From positions 4,464,001 through 4,528,000 of the forward strand of contig OZ241746.1 in NCBI GenBank assembly GCA_965201045.1: DNA of 64,000 nucleotides. The letters run 5' to 3'. How positions within the stretch are numbered: the first letter of the stretch is position 1; each line of letters opens with the position of its first letter. The position numbers were made by a program, and so were the translations under genes. Positions 36,005-45,975 of this stretch are shown here, in pieces. Below the pieces are notes generated by a model. The model did not search any database. It was not told the origin of the DNA and saw only the letters and a program-made list of their open reading frames with translations. This DNA is from JAPORK01 sp026710285 (GTDB taxonomy: Bacteria > Pseudomonadota > Gammaproteobacteria > Pseudomonadales > Endozoicomonadaceae).

Positions 36005-39000
36005 TTACTTTATAAATGCCCAGACTTCAAATGAATTAAGATTATGACCACTTTGTAATCCAAATCCAAAATTATCTGCTATTTTTTGTACCTCTACCGT
36101 GTTAGTAATACGATCGTTCCCACTCCACTCTAGCGTTCTGGTTGCGTATTTATATGTGTTTATCAAAGACTGATCCTGGTTACCAGCCCTTACAAAAAGA
36201 TACAGTCTGCCACCAGGTTTCAATAAAGTTTTTGCCGTCCAAAGTATATTAAAAGATCTGTATTCATCAAGAATTTCATCATAAACATTCTCACCTATTT
36301 TGGATTCTACTTCAATATAATTTGTAATAGATCGCACGTAACGATCAGCAAAATTGAAAGGCTTATCAGAAATTGTAGTAATGCCCTGTGCTTTGTGATC
36401 ACAGGGTTCATAAACACCACATTGTAAAACAGCTCGCTTCACTTCGGGAGGCTCTTCAGCAGCGACATTAACATTGTCTTCTACCTCAGATTCTTCTGAA
36501 TTGGTAGAATCAATCAATGGTTGAATTGAAAGCTCGGCGTCTAGATTTCCTACTTCACCTGCGACTGCCCCTGCTCCTTCTGCTACCATACCTTCTGCTG
36601 CTCCTGCTGCTGCCGTTCCTGTTGTTGCTGCTTCTGTTAATTCTGCCCCTCCTTTTACTAATGCTCCTATCAGACCTGCAGCACCTGCAGCAGCTGTACC
36701 TATACCTGCACCGATAGGTATGAGCCCGGCTACAAATAATGCACCTGCATAAATCCTTCCGGTAATCATTGACGCTTGCTGCAAACCTTTGTTGGCAGGT
36801 TTTAATGCTGATGCAAAAGCTAATGTAGCTGGTGCTGCAAAAGCCAGACCAATTGCAAAGGTTGGACCAAAAGGTAAACCCATGCCAGCCCAGACCAGTG
36901 ACCGTCCAATTCCCTGAAGAAGATGACTATGAACGTTATTCATACCCAGAGTAAAAACAGTACTGGCTACTTTGAACATTTTGCCTAACCACTGTGGCAT
37001 ATTACCACTGGGATCACTATTCATTATCGGGTTGTTGCTACCAAATGCATAGCCATCACCGGCAGGATCTTCACTGACAAAATAACGCTGAGACGGGTTA
37101 TAGGTACGATGACCATTGCCTAAAAACTGCCAGCCCGTTGCAGCATCGGTCATTTCACCATCAAATCCTTTTAGTGTTTGCGGAAAGACCGGAACTGTCA
37201 GGTTCTGTTTTTCGTAAGACCACACCATACCATAGGGACTATAAACATTATGCTGTTGTACAGTCCACTGCTTTAATGTTTTATCTTGTTTTAATATACT
37301 AATGACATCGCCTTTATAATTACTTTCATTCCAGTTAGTAATCGTATTATCGATTGCTTTTGTCTCTGCTGACGGATAACTAATTCTGTATCTGTTATTG
37401 GCTGTATCAGTTACAATTTCACTACTGAGTCTTCCTCCTTGATAGATTATCTGCCGAGTGTCCTTTTTAGTCACTACTTTAACTTCTTTTCCCTGACCAT
37501 TGTAGTCATAGTGACTAACCATACCCGCAGTATTAATGACCTGGGTTACCTGATTAAAAGGGTTATAACTGATTTTATTTCCTTTACCATCAATGGTCAT
37601 ATTGCCAGCTGTATCATAAACAAATGCATGGGTATCAGATTGCTGATTATTCCATTGTGTACTGATCGCCGTTAATCGTAATGGTACTTCAGCAGCATTT
37701 GCATAGGTATAAGACATTGTTTTACTCAAGGAGTGCTGCCCGGAAGATGAAGTATCAATTAATTTTTCAGTAACACCAGCGATACGATTTAGGTGTGTAA
37801 ATGTATAATCCTGCTGTATAATAGCTGGAGCTGTTTTTAGGTTTCCACCACTAATTGCTGTATCATGCGGACAAAGTATGTTGTCTCCCTGACAATTCAT
37901 TGAAACCAGATTATCCATACGATCATAACGATAATCTGTTGTTGCTTGATGATTCTGATCATCACTATGCTGCAAACGGGTAATATTTCCATCAGCATCA
38001 TAAGTAAAAGATTCAATATCAAGTGGTTTTCCATTAATGCTGTCTTTTATTGTCTCTGTCTGACCCCATGGATTATACGCAAGCATACGTATCATACCAC
38101 TGCCATATATCGCTTTTACTACACGAGAAAAAGAATCATATACCAGCTGTTTAAGCGGTGTTGTATCACCCGTATTTTCCTGGTAAATTTTCTCTGTAAG
38201 TCTGGCTAGCTTGTCGAACGTATAAATAATTTTATTTTGTTGAGAATCGGTACGACTAACAAGGTGATGGTAGCTATTGTAAGCCAGCGTGTAAGCACTA
38301 TCCGGATATCCGTTAATTCCTTTGTGTGTTTCACTCTTTAACAGTCCGTCATCCCGATAATGGTAAGTGGTAATTCCGGTATTATCATTCACTGTCAATG
38401 GTTTATGATTTATCTGATCATAACTGATCTGTAAAAATACTTTGCCATCCAGACTGTCTGCTACAGCCAGTCCAATGTTGTTATAAGACAAAATAATATG
38501 GTGCCCGTTAGATTTATCAATACCATACAGCTGACCATTGATATTATAATGATAAAAGTTTTTTTTACCATCTTCTCCTGCTGACCATAACTTTTGACCT
38601 GCCGCATTAAAACCCGCTGATGCGAGCAGATACTGCCCTCCTTTTTCAGGCATAACCCAATGCTGAATAATATGACTCGTCAGATCATAAACATTATGTG
38701 TTTTATCTCCTGCAGGATTGATAATATCAGTTACCTGTCCAAGTGCATCATAGTGCTTTTGTACGCTTCTTCTCATGGGGTCTTCAGTAGTGACAAGACG
38801 ATCAAAACCATCGTAAGTCATTCTGGAAACTCTTGCCTTTGGCTGTTTATCTCCTTCTGTACAAAGTACTCTTACAGACGGCAGTGTACCTGTTGTGGCA
38901 GGTAATATAATTTGTTCAACTGGCTTTCCGGTTACATTACCAATCCCTATGGTTACATCAGTACGATTGTTGTTTGCATCTTCTGTGTAGTGGACAACAC

Positions 39001-41497
39001 AGCGGTATGCATTATCATATTTAGTAACTTCAGTTTCTCCATCAGGCAGATGTTTTCTGATCAACCGTCCGGTCGCATCATAATCAAAACGGGTAGTCAG
39101 CGCTATCGACACTCCTTTGTTCTGACCATTATCTGTATAATGTGTAATGGTTGCCACTTTCCCTTCAGAATTGTAGCTCATCTGTGTTTGTTGCTGCCAT
39201 AATCCAGGCTGCAGATGCCCCTGCAGATCAGTTTTTTCAATATACGTCGCCAGTTTTCTCCCTGCTCCATCAAAAATCACTTTTTCCTGCATACCGTCAG
39301 CTTTGGTTACAATGATACTGTTTTCATTTGAAGATAGTTGATACTGATTGCGGATGGTTGTTTCAAAAGGCGTACCTGTTGCATCAGTACGTACTGTCAA
39401 TCGACCCAGCTTATCATACTCAAAATTTTGAATATTTTTTTTATCCTCAGAAATCACCCGTAGTGTTTTAGGAATAAATAAGCTTTTTTCAGTTATTACT
39501 GATGATACAGTATGTTTGTTTGCTATATCAATATAATTGGAAGTAGTTTCGGTACCATTGTTATTTAAGATGTACTGATAATGATGTGTAATAGCCTTAA
39601 CACTACCTGTAGGAAGATTGCTGCCTTTGAGTTGTTTCTGTTTTAATAAACCATAAGTCAGTGGATTATTTTTATCCTGATAGTACTCATGTGTTTCTAT
39701 TCTTCGTTCATTACCACTTTGAACTGTATTTTTATATAGTACCAGTGTATAACCCAGTTTATTTCGGTTGTCTTCTTTTTGGTAACTCATTGTTGTTATC
39801 ACTGGGGTTAGCATCGTACCGTTTTTTACCGGAGCCGGAAAAAGTTCTGTCTCTTCTGCTAAAGCAGCTACCGGCCAGCCAACTGGCGCAGCAGGACAGT
39901 GACTGTCACCACTTTGGGGACAGTACTTTGTTTCTGTTGTGCGACCATAGCTATCGGTTTGACTAATTAAGCGTCCATAATCATCATAACTTCTGTTGAC
40001 TACCGCATCTACCGGTGCAGACAGGTTATCTCCCCAGGTTTTAGTAACAATCTTTAAAGGCAGAGAATAAGTAGCGGGTAGCTGCTCAAAAGAAGTATTT
40101 GCGCAACCGTCTCTTTTATCTGTACGACAAAAATAAACTTCAGTTTCACTGAGTGGCTCATTCGTTTTATCGCTGATGGTTTTAGTATCAATCAATAAAT
40201 GATATTTGTTATACGTTCGGATTGTTTGTACTTGTCCGTTATCCTCTTTTGTCTGATAAGTGTAACTGGCAGGTGCTTCAAACAGCATATCAGTTTTTAA
40301 ACCGGGTAGTTCAGTTAAACCAGCATTGAAACCCAGATAATCATGACTGTTACTGTTTGTTGAAGTATAACTGTAATTTATATCCATTGGTGGCTGGTTT
40401 GCACCGGGAATCATTCTGACCTGCCTGACAACACACATCGATACAACTGGCTGAAATGGATTATGACTATTTATAATACCAGGTAATTTCATCGCACGAT
40501 TGCAATCATAAGTAAATTGTTTTTTCATTCCGGTAAAGTAGTGAATACTTGTCAGCAGATCCTGATCTTTATTATGGATATCGTAAATTAAATGAACCCG
40601 CCCGGAGTGATCAGCAGTCTGCGGATTACTGCCGGGAAACCAGATGTTACGCACTTCATTATTTTCTAAATCAATACGGATGTTAACCGGGTTTCCATGT
40701 ACATCAGAACTGGTAACCGTCAAATAGTTATTTTTTCTTGTCAGTTCTATTGAATGACCATTATCACCGGTTATTTTTTTTAAAAGATGGCTTCCGGGCA
40801 TATATTTAAAATTAACACCATTTCCATTTTGTTGCTGCATACGAATTTCATAACCTTTACGATCTAAAATATCCTGCAATCCATTTGCAGATTTAATTAC
40901 AAGATTTCCTTTTTCATCGTTAGTAATGATGACGTCTTTTAGCTTGTGATATAGTGGATGCCAGCTTCCGTCAGGTCGCTGCTCCAGGAAAAAACTTTTT
41001 CCTCCGGCTGTGTTTAACTGATGTGTAACCGGATTATAATGTGTCAGATTCCATGCCCAGCCACGCCCCAGATGGTCCGGATCACCTTTTGCACCACTGT
41101 TATAGTTCATTTCCAGATCAATATCAGGACCATGACCAAAATTACTCTGCAATAAACCTGCTTTTATAGCAACCAGCAGCATACCTGTCCTGGGGTCTAC
41201 TGCACTGTTTCCACTCTTAGCAAAGTTAAAAGAATTGGACCAGACAGACAGGTCACCACTTCCTGATTTACCCAGTAATGATGAATGATGATTTATTTTA
41301 TTTTTTTTATTTGTTGTATGTGTATCTGATGTGTTTTTTTTTAATACTATTTTTTTATTAATATAAATACTGTTTTTGTCAGTTCTAATTTTTCCAATGG
41401 CTACACTTATTTTTCCAAAATATAAACACAAAAATAAAAATATTAATATATTTATAATGTTGTATAGTCGTTTATTTGTCTTACTTATGATATTCAT
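36005..41497 (-). CDS. YD-repeat (Rhs-like) exported protein, copy 2
   Basis: 1830 aa, ATG start at 41497. Same architecture as copy 1: signal segment, YD-repeat shell, EDPAGDGYAFGSNNP and DPSG, hydrophobic region, linker, C-terminal domain. Distinctive points: an extra Ala in TYANAAEVPLR, a longer Ala-rich linker (GTAAAGAAEGMVAEGAG), and VWSYEKQNLTVPVF replacing the GKQDTTVPAF of the others. In the shell it shares some blocks with copy 5 (LGYTLVLYKNTVQSGNERR) and others with copy 3 (KPLDIESFTYDADGN), a mosaic pattern. The C-terminal domain contains VYDEILDEYRS and LLKPGGRLYLFVRAG and ends SFEVWAFIK. Delivered target unknown. Confidence 0.93.
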   Translation of the reverse strand: MNIISKTNKRLYNIINILIFLFLCLYFGKISVAIGKIRTDKNSIYINKKIVLKKNTSDTHTTNKKNKINHHSSLLGKSGSGDLSVWSNSFNFAKSGNSAVDPRTGMLLVAIKAGLLQSNFGHGPDIDLEMNYNSGAKGDPDHLGRGWAWNLTHYNPVTHQLNTAGGKSFFLEQRPDGSWHPLYHKLKDVIITNDEKGNLVIKSANGLQDILDRKGYEIRMQQQNGNGVNFKYMPGSHLLKKITGDNGHSIELTRKNNYLTVTSSDVHGNPVNIRIDLENNEVRNIWFPGSNPQTADHSGRVHLIYDIHNKDQDLLTSIHYFTGMKKQFTYDCNRAMKLPGIINSHNPFQPVVSMCVVRQVRMIPGANQPPMDINYSYTSTNSNSHDYLGFNAGLTELPGLKTDMLFEAPASYTYQTKEDNGQVQTIRTYNKYHLLIDTKTISDKTNEPLSETEVYFCRTDKRDGCANTSFEQLPATYSLPLKIVTKTWGDNLSAPVDAVVNRSYDDYGRLISQTDSYGRTTETKYCPQSGDSHCPAAPVGWPVAALAEETELFPAPVKNGTMLTPVITTMSYQKEDNRNKLGYTLVLYKNTVQSGNERRIETHEYYQDKNNPLTYGLLKQKQLKGSNLPTGSVKAITHHYQYILNNNGTETTSNYIDIANKHTVSSVITEKSLFIPKTLRVISEDKKNIQNFEYDKLGRLTVRTDATGTPFETTIRNQYQLSSNENSIIVTKADGMQEKVIFDGAGRKLATYIEKTDLQGHLQPGLWQQQTQMSYNSEGKVATITHYTDNGQNKGVSIALTTRFDYDATGRLIRKHLPDGETEVTKYDNAYRCVVHYTEDANNNRTDVTIGIGNVTGKPVEQIILPATTGTLPSVRVLCTEGDKQPKARVSRMTYDGFDRLVTTEDPMRRSVQKHYDALGQVTDIINPAGDKTHNVYDLTSHIIQHWVMPEKGGQYLLASAGFNAAGQKLWSAGEDGKKNFYHYNINGQLYGIDKSNGHHIILSYNNIGLAVADSLDGKVFLQISYDQINHKPLTVNDNTGITTYHYRDDGLLKSETHKGINGYPDSAYTLAYNSYHHLVSRTDSQQNKIIYTFDKLARLTEKIYQENTGDTTPLKQLVYDSFSRVVKAIYGSGMIRMLAYNPWGQTETIKDSINGKPLDIESFTYDADGNITRLQHSDDQNHQATTDYRYDRMDNLVSMNCQGDNILCPHDTAISGGNLKTAPAIIQQDYTFTHLNRIAGVTEKLIDTSSSGQHSLSKTMSYTYANAAEVPLRLTAISTQWNNQQSDTHAFVYDTAGNMTIDGKGNKISYNPFNQVTQVINTAGMVSHYDYNGQGKEVKVVTKKDTRQIIYQGGRLSSEIVTDTANNRYRISYPSAETKAIDNTITNWNESNYKGDVISILKQDKTLKQWTVQQHNVYSPYGMVWSYEKQNLTVPVFPQTLKGFDGEMTDAATGWQFLGNGHRTYNPSQRYFVSEDPAGDGYAFGSNNPIMNSDPSGNMPQWLGKMFKVASTVFTLGMNNVHSHLLQGIGRSLVWAGMGLPFGPTFAIGLAFAAPATLAFASALKPANKGLQQASMITGRIYAGALFVAGLIPIGAGIGTAAAGAAGLIGALVKGGAELTEAATTGTAAAGAAEGMVAEGAGAVAGEVGNLDAELSIQPLIDSTNSEESEVEDNVNVAAEEPPEVKRAVLQCGVYEPCDHKAQGITTISDKPFNFADRYVRSITNYIEVESKIGENVYDEILDEYRSFNILWTAKTLLKPGGRLYLFVRAGNQDQSLINTYKYATRTLEWSGNDRITNTVEVQKIADNFGFGLQSGHNLNSFEVWAFIK

Positions 41498-41693
41498 AAT
41501 TCTACAATTCTTAGTTTAATTAAATTTATACGTCATTTTAATTATAAGATGCAATATAAAACTTTACTAAATTTGGACAAAAAGGAAAAAATTTAGTTTC
41601 ATTTTATTTAAACGTCAATAGTACTTTATTAAGATTAAAACTATAAAAATTTTTTATGCTTTTTATAAAACTTTTCAATAGTGACTATAATAT
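41498..41693. promoter_or_regulatory. Upstream region of Rhs copy 2 with promoter candidate
   Basis: Homologous to the first ~190 bp upstream of the other copies and then breaks off at the Rhs fragment. TTGACG (41618-41613 on the minus strand), 17 bp, TAAATT (41595-41590) repeats the array promoter pair. Confidence 0.45.
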
Positions 41694-41922
41694 TATTTAG
41701 TCGTGTAAACTTATAACTCTGCTGCATAATAGCTGGAGATACTTTCAGATTGTCACCACTTACTGTCTCATGCAGAAAAAGTATGTTGTCCCCTGATAAT
41801 TCATTGACATCATATTATCCATACGATCATAACGATAATCTATCGTTGCCTGATGATTTTGATCATTACTATATTGTGAACAGATAGCATTTCCATCAAC
41901 ATCATAAACAAAAGATTCAGAG
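41694..41922 (-). pseudogene. Internal Rhs fragment
   Basis: About 230 bp that align to the middle of the Rhs genes (compare 31792-32020 in copy 1): CATAATAGCTGGAG, TCATGCAGAAAAAGTATGTT and ATCCATACGATCATAACGAT all recur. It has frame-disrupting changes and no flanking Rhs sequence, so it is a relic of a lost copy. It ends 40 bp before MITE-B copy 2. Confidence 0.85.
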
Positions 41923-41961
41923 CAGAAGTAATCGTGTTCTGGATAAAAAACAACATGTCTA

Positions 41962-42109
41962 TTGCAACAACGCTTCGGACAGTTTTTGTAAGTTGTTGAT
42001 TTTAAAAGGATTTATTTTTCATCTTGTTGTAAAAAATACCCTTGAAAATCAATAGCTTACAGTTTAACACATGGCAGATTTTTAAAAACTATCCGAAGTA
42101 TTGTTGCAA
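41962..42109. mobile_element. MITE-B copy 2
   Basis: Reverse-oriented near-identical copy of the element at 17459-17813 without the MITE-C insertion, so it shows the intact structure. Ends TTGCAACAACGCTTCGGACA and, in reverse complement, TTGCAACAATACTTCGGATA, about 148 bp in total, non-coding. The interior (TAAGTTGTTGATTTTAAAAG, CATCTTGTTGTAAAAAATAC) matches copy 1 base for base over long stretches, pointing to recent spread. Confidence 0.85.
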
Positions 42110-42222
42110 AAAAGAGATCATATTGTTAGTTGTTCTTACATCATTGTTAGTATTTCTATGGAGAAAAAGTATCTGCTTTTAGATTAATGATAATATTAAC
42201 CACTAACAATGGATGAAGTATT

Positions 42223-42887
42223 ATGGACTCAATATCAGCAAGTGTTGCTTCTTTTCAGACCAGAGAAGACAACAACAATTAAAAAGGTAGAGCCTTAGCA
42301 AAAAGACCTTTTTATACCAGAAAAATCTGATTTTTCAAACACCCCGGAAACGAAGAAAAGAAAAATTACCAGTCTGGCAAGTGATCAGTCTGCGTTTTGC
42401 ATACAAAAAGCAAGCCTGCAAGAAAGAGGTAAAAAGTATTTTATTGAAAATTTGTCTGTGATATTGAATCATAATCAGATTTTATCACAGTGCTCGTTTT
42501 TTAATCTGCTCTATACATTTAGGTGACAGACCTGCATATGAAGAAATAAAAACTTTCGTATGTTCACAGGAAAGAGAAATACAATCTGCTGTGAAATCTC
42601 TCAGATATTCTGATCTTGCATTTGTTATTTACTATAGCAATGAAAATGAAGATGTTACAGTGACTTTATCATTGTTTAGCAATAATACCAAAAAAGAAAA
42701 TATTAAACAAATGATTGAATGGAGCCCTTATTTCGAACCTGAATTTTTTTCAATTTCTTTTCAGCTGGAGTTTGATTGCAACTCAGTTACCATATCTCCA
42801 GACAGAATAGTAAATAAAAAATTTCAGCGAAATAGAATATGTTCTTCAATATCGCTGGCAGCCTTAAAAAAATATACAAACACTTAG
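42223..42887 (+). pseudogene. Frameshifted gene of unknown function
   Basis: Protein-like sequence continues across three reading frames: MDSISASVASFQTREDNNN from ATG at 42223, then a frame with IPEKSDFSNTPETKKRKITS and ASDQSAFCIQKASLQERGKK ending at LLYTFR, then GDRPAYEEIKTFVCSQEREI continuing to a stop at 42887. The last frame is the longest piece (98 residues from its own ATG at 42591). A polar N-terminus with a KKRK cluster and no signal peptide recalls the other effector candidates here, but no homology was recognised. At least two frameshifts make it inactive unless the ends are expressed separately. Confidence 0.5.
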
Positions 42888-43174
42888 GTTCAGAAGAAAC
42901 TAACATATGTAGCTCTACTTCATGTCACATAGCTACAGTTAAGTTTTTACACTTACTATACCAAGGCTAAAACCATAAGCACCATTCCACAAGCACAAGC
43001 CGGTAAAATATTTCATAAAATACTTGATGCAGGGAGATCTGCACAGTCAAAATATTCATTCAGATCAGGGTTGACAGTTATAAGCATAAAATCAGAAAAA
43101 CTTATAAACTGTAGCTACAATTAGCCAAAAAGCTTTCCTGTACTTTTTCGAAAACTGTCAATACCTGAGCGCTT
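42888..43174. other. Spacer between pseudogene and cysteine-rich gene
   Basis: 287 bp, AT-rich, no open frame longer than a few dozen codons and no match to the Rhs spacers. Nothing further seen. Confidence 0.35.
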
Positions 43175-43696
43175 CTATTCTCCAACGTCCCAGTAATACG
43201 TGTTTTCACAAGTATAATTACCATTATACGGATTATGTGTACACCTTTCTCCGTATTTAAATTCTGGTATGGTATGGCGGGTATCAACAACCCAGTCACA
43301 TGCATCACTTTGACACTTTAAAGATTGACCATCAGGTTGTACTGTTAAGATAAGTTCTGGTAACGCATATCCGTCCACATCAAAGGGTGTAATGGTTGGA
43401 TTATAACGACAATATTGAATACAATTTCTTTTGAGCGCATACGTTTGCTCGGGCTCAACATTTTCTTTGTGACGGTGAATTTTGTTATTAGTCGGCTGTG
43501 AGTGCTTACAGCTGGCAATATTAAACCAACCACTACCACACCAATGCATTTTAAATTTTATTGTCCAAGTGGTACTATTTTTTATTGGGGGGAATTGATC
43601 TTTTGCATTTGTAATTAACGATACAAAAACGCTAAAAAATATACATATGAATAATAGTACTGATTTATTTATTATGTTTACAATATAAGAATGCAT
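43175..43696 (-). CDS. Small secreted cysteine-rich protein of unknown function
   Basis: 173 aa, ATG at 43696 with AGAGG upstream. A signal peptide (INKSVLLFICIFFSVFVSLI, cleavage near residue 31 after TNA) precedes a ~142-residue mature chain with eight cysteines (positions 53, 63, 92, 96, 128, 133, 152, 163). They are spaced in four neighbouring pairs, which suggests four disulfides and folding in the periplasm or outside the cell. The chain is rich in aromatic residues and Asn/Thr. No family recognised. It sits among decayed Rhs and effector genes and is the only intact gene between Rhs copies 2 and 3. Confidence 0.65.
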   Translation of the reverse strand: MHSYIVNIINKSVLLFICIFFSVFVSLITNAKDQFPPIKNSTTWTIKFKMHWCGSGWFNIASCKHSQPTNNKIHRHKENVEPEQTYALKRNCIQYCRYNPTITPFDVDGYALPELILTVQPDGQSLKCQSDACDWVVDTRHTIPEFKYGERCTHNPYNGNYTCENTYYWDVGE

Positions 43697-44430
43697 GATA
43701 AAAACCTCTTTATGTAAATTTTATATTAAGTAGTTATTATTTGATTTTTAATTTATCATGAGTCCATACATCCTTTTGAAAATAGTGTTGAACACCTTCC
43801 AAAAATATAATATTGTTTTGTTTATATTTTCGCTATTAATTGTTCTTTTAATGGCAAATGTGAACTGACCTCCCGTACAACTTTTGTCTTCTAAAGTAGC
43901 TTATACTTAGAGATAGGTATCAGACATATTATTTTAAATTTATTAAATTGTCAAGCCTGTTGATTGGATTGACCAGTGTTGCTTTAAGAATATAAGATCA
44001 GAAAAACCTCATATCTGCAAATCCTTTTCATTATATTGAAGATACATTCTTTATTGTTTATACCAGTCTGACTTGAAAGCATTGGATTTACTTTACCAAA
44101 AGTCGTTGTTATTAAAGGGTGATACAAAAGTGAAATCCAATGTTTTGAAGTTGAATAGGTATGTATCCTGAATGGATCTCAAAATATTTATACTGGTAAT
44201 ATTTCAGGAAGATTCAGACAACAATTGTTCTACAACTTTCAGATTATTTATAAATGCCTAAAACTTTTTATTTTTTAAAAAAAATGAAGCATCAATATAC
44301 CTGAACAAAAAAAACGACAGATATTTTTTTAAATGCTCACTCTGTTAATTGTTCAGACTATTTTTGAAAGTGCCAGCATTTTGCTATATTACCGGATGAG
44401 GTCTTTTGCTCCAAAAACATACTAAGTAAT
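43697..44430. other. AT-rich spacer with an inverted-repeat element
   Basis: 734 bp without a gene. The only structure seen is the inverted-repeat element at 44060-44162. The final part, from about 44431, passes into the Rhs pseudogene. Confidence 0.4.
44060..44162. repeat. MITE-like inverted-repeat element D
   Basis: Arms of 30 bp: ATACCAGTCTGACTTGAAAG plus CATTGGATTT (44060-44089), and the imperfect reverse complement AAATCCAATG plus TTTTGAAGTTGAATAGGTAT (44133-44162). The inner 10 bp pair perfectly. The 43-bp centre is non-coding. No second copy exists in the window, so mobility is inferred from shape only. Confidence 0.45.
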
Positions 44431-45384
44431 CAATACCTGTCAGCAGATTATGACCTTTATTATGGGTATAGTATATTATGGGTATCGTAACTTAAATGAA
44501 CCAGCCAGGAGTAATTAGTAGTCTGCGGATTACTGCCGGGAAACCAGATGTTACGCACTTCCTTATTTTCTAAATCAATACGAATGTTAACCAGGTTTAC
44601 ATGTACATCAGAACTGGTAACTGCCAGATAGTTATTTTTACTTGTCAGTTCTATTGAATGACCATTATCGTTGGTTATTTTTTTAAAAGATGGCTTTCGG
44701 GCATATATTTAAAATTAACACCATTTCCATTTTGTTGCTCCATACGAATTTCATAGCTGTCATGGTCTAAAATATCCTGTAACCTGTTTGCAGATTTAAT
44801 TACAAGATTTCCTTTTTTATCATTAGTAATGATGACATTTTTTAGCTTGTGATATAGTGGATGTCAGCTTCCGTCAGTTCGCTGTTCCAGGAAAAACTTT
44901 TTCCTTCTGCTGCGTTCAACTGATGTGTAACCAGATTATAATGTGTCAGACTCCATACCCAGCCACGTCCCGGATGACCCGGATCACCTTTTGCACAACT
45001 GTTATAGTTTATTTACAGATCAATGTCAGGACCATGACCAAAATTACTCTGTAATAAACTAGCTTTTATGGAAACCATCAACATACCTGTCCTGGGATCT
45101 ACTACACTGTTTCCACTTTTAGCAAAATTAAAAGAATTGGACCAGACAGACAGATCACCACTTCCCGATCCACCTAGTAATGATGGGTGATGATTTATTT
45201 TATTTTTTTTATGTGTATCTGATGTATTGTTTTTTAATTGTGTTTTTTTATTAATATAAATACTGTTTTTGTCAGTTCTGATTTTTCCAATAGCTAAATT
45301 TATTTTTCCAAAATATAAACACAAAAATATCATCACATTGATAATATTGCATATATGTTTATTTTCTCCTCTCATAATATTCAC
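44431..45384 (-). pseudogene. Rhs N-terminal pseudogene
   Basis: The 5' third of an Rhs gene. The first 123 codons (GTG at 45384) are intact and resemble copy 3 (signal segment INVMIFLCLYFGK, then GSGDLSVWSNSF). A GAA to TAA change near 45012 then stops the frame where the others read DIDLEMNY. Homology continues to about 44431 with further frameshifts, a small internal duplication (TTATGGGTAT twice near 44460-44485) and loss of the remaining ~1500 codons. Its upstream -35/-10 pair is also damaged: only 11 bp separate TTGACG and TAAATT. Confidence 0.9.
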
Positions 45385-45975
45385 AATTCCATAACTCCTG
45401 TTTTAATTAAATTTATACGGTAGTTTACATCTAATATACAATCTGAAATTTGTTTAAATTTAGACAAGAACAACTGAATTTAGCTTTATTCTACTAGATA
45501 AAAAGAATGGAATTTATCTTATTTAAACGTCAAAAGTATTTTATAAAAATTTAAAACCATGAGAAATTCTTATTTTTTTAATATGATTTTTGATTACCAT
45601 GACATCTGAAAGTAATTTCTGTTTTGTATAGAGATTTGATATTATTACACTCAAAGATAGCTTCAAACAGTTTCTCAGTAGATGATAGGCTACATAATAT
45701 TTTAAAAGGAGATAAAATTTACTCTTTCGATATTATATAAAATGAAGAGATCAGTTGATCCAGAATATTTTACCTGTAGTAATATAAACTCAGCAGCATA
45801 TTTGTTATAGAGATGTATTACCAATAAATAGATTTGTATTATTTTCAAAAAAATTATGTAACTCAGTTTCATATAATAATTAAACTATACGCATAAATCA
45901 GTTGTATTTAAAACTATTATAGTTAAAGCGTTGAGCACTTTTTAAGTGCTCATTCTATTCTGTTACTTTTGTAAA
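45385..45975. other. Rhs-array spacer, class 2
   Basis: 591 bp between the Rhs pseudogene and copy 3. It is nearly identical over most of its length to 51430-51933 (shared ATCCAGAATATTTTACCTGT and AGAGATGTATTACCAATAAA), with an extra ~30-bp stretch near 45485-45520 and a variant AT-rich segment near 45560-45620. It includes the common block AAAGATAGCTTCAAACAGTT. Confidence 0.75.
45933..45951 (-). terminator. 3' hairpin of Rhs copy 3
   Basis: Perfect 8-bp stem with a 3-nt loop (GAGCACTT, TTT, AAGTGCTC), 25 bases after the stop codon, followed on the transcribed strand by a mixed A/T tract. Weaker versions of the same hairpin follow the other copies (for example 29973-29991 and 51891-51909), so it is probably the array's terminator. 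Confidence 0.5.
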
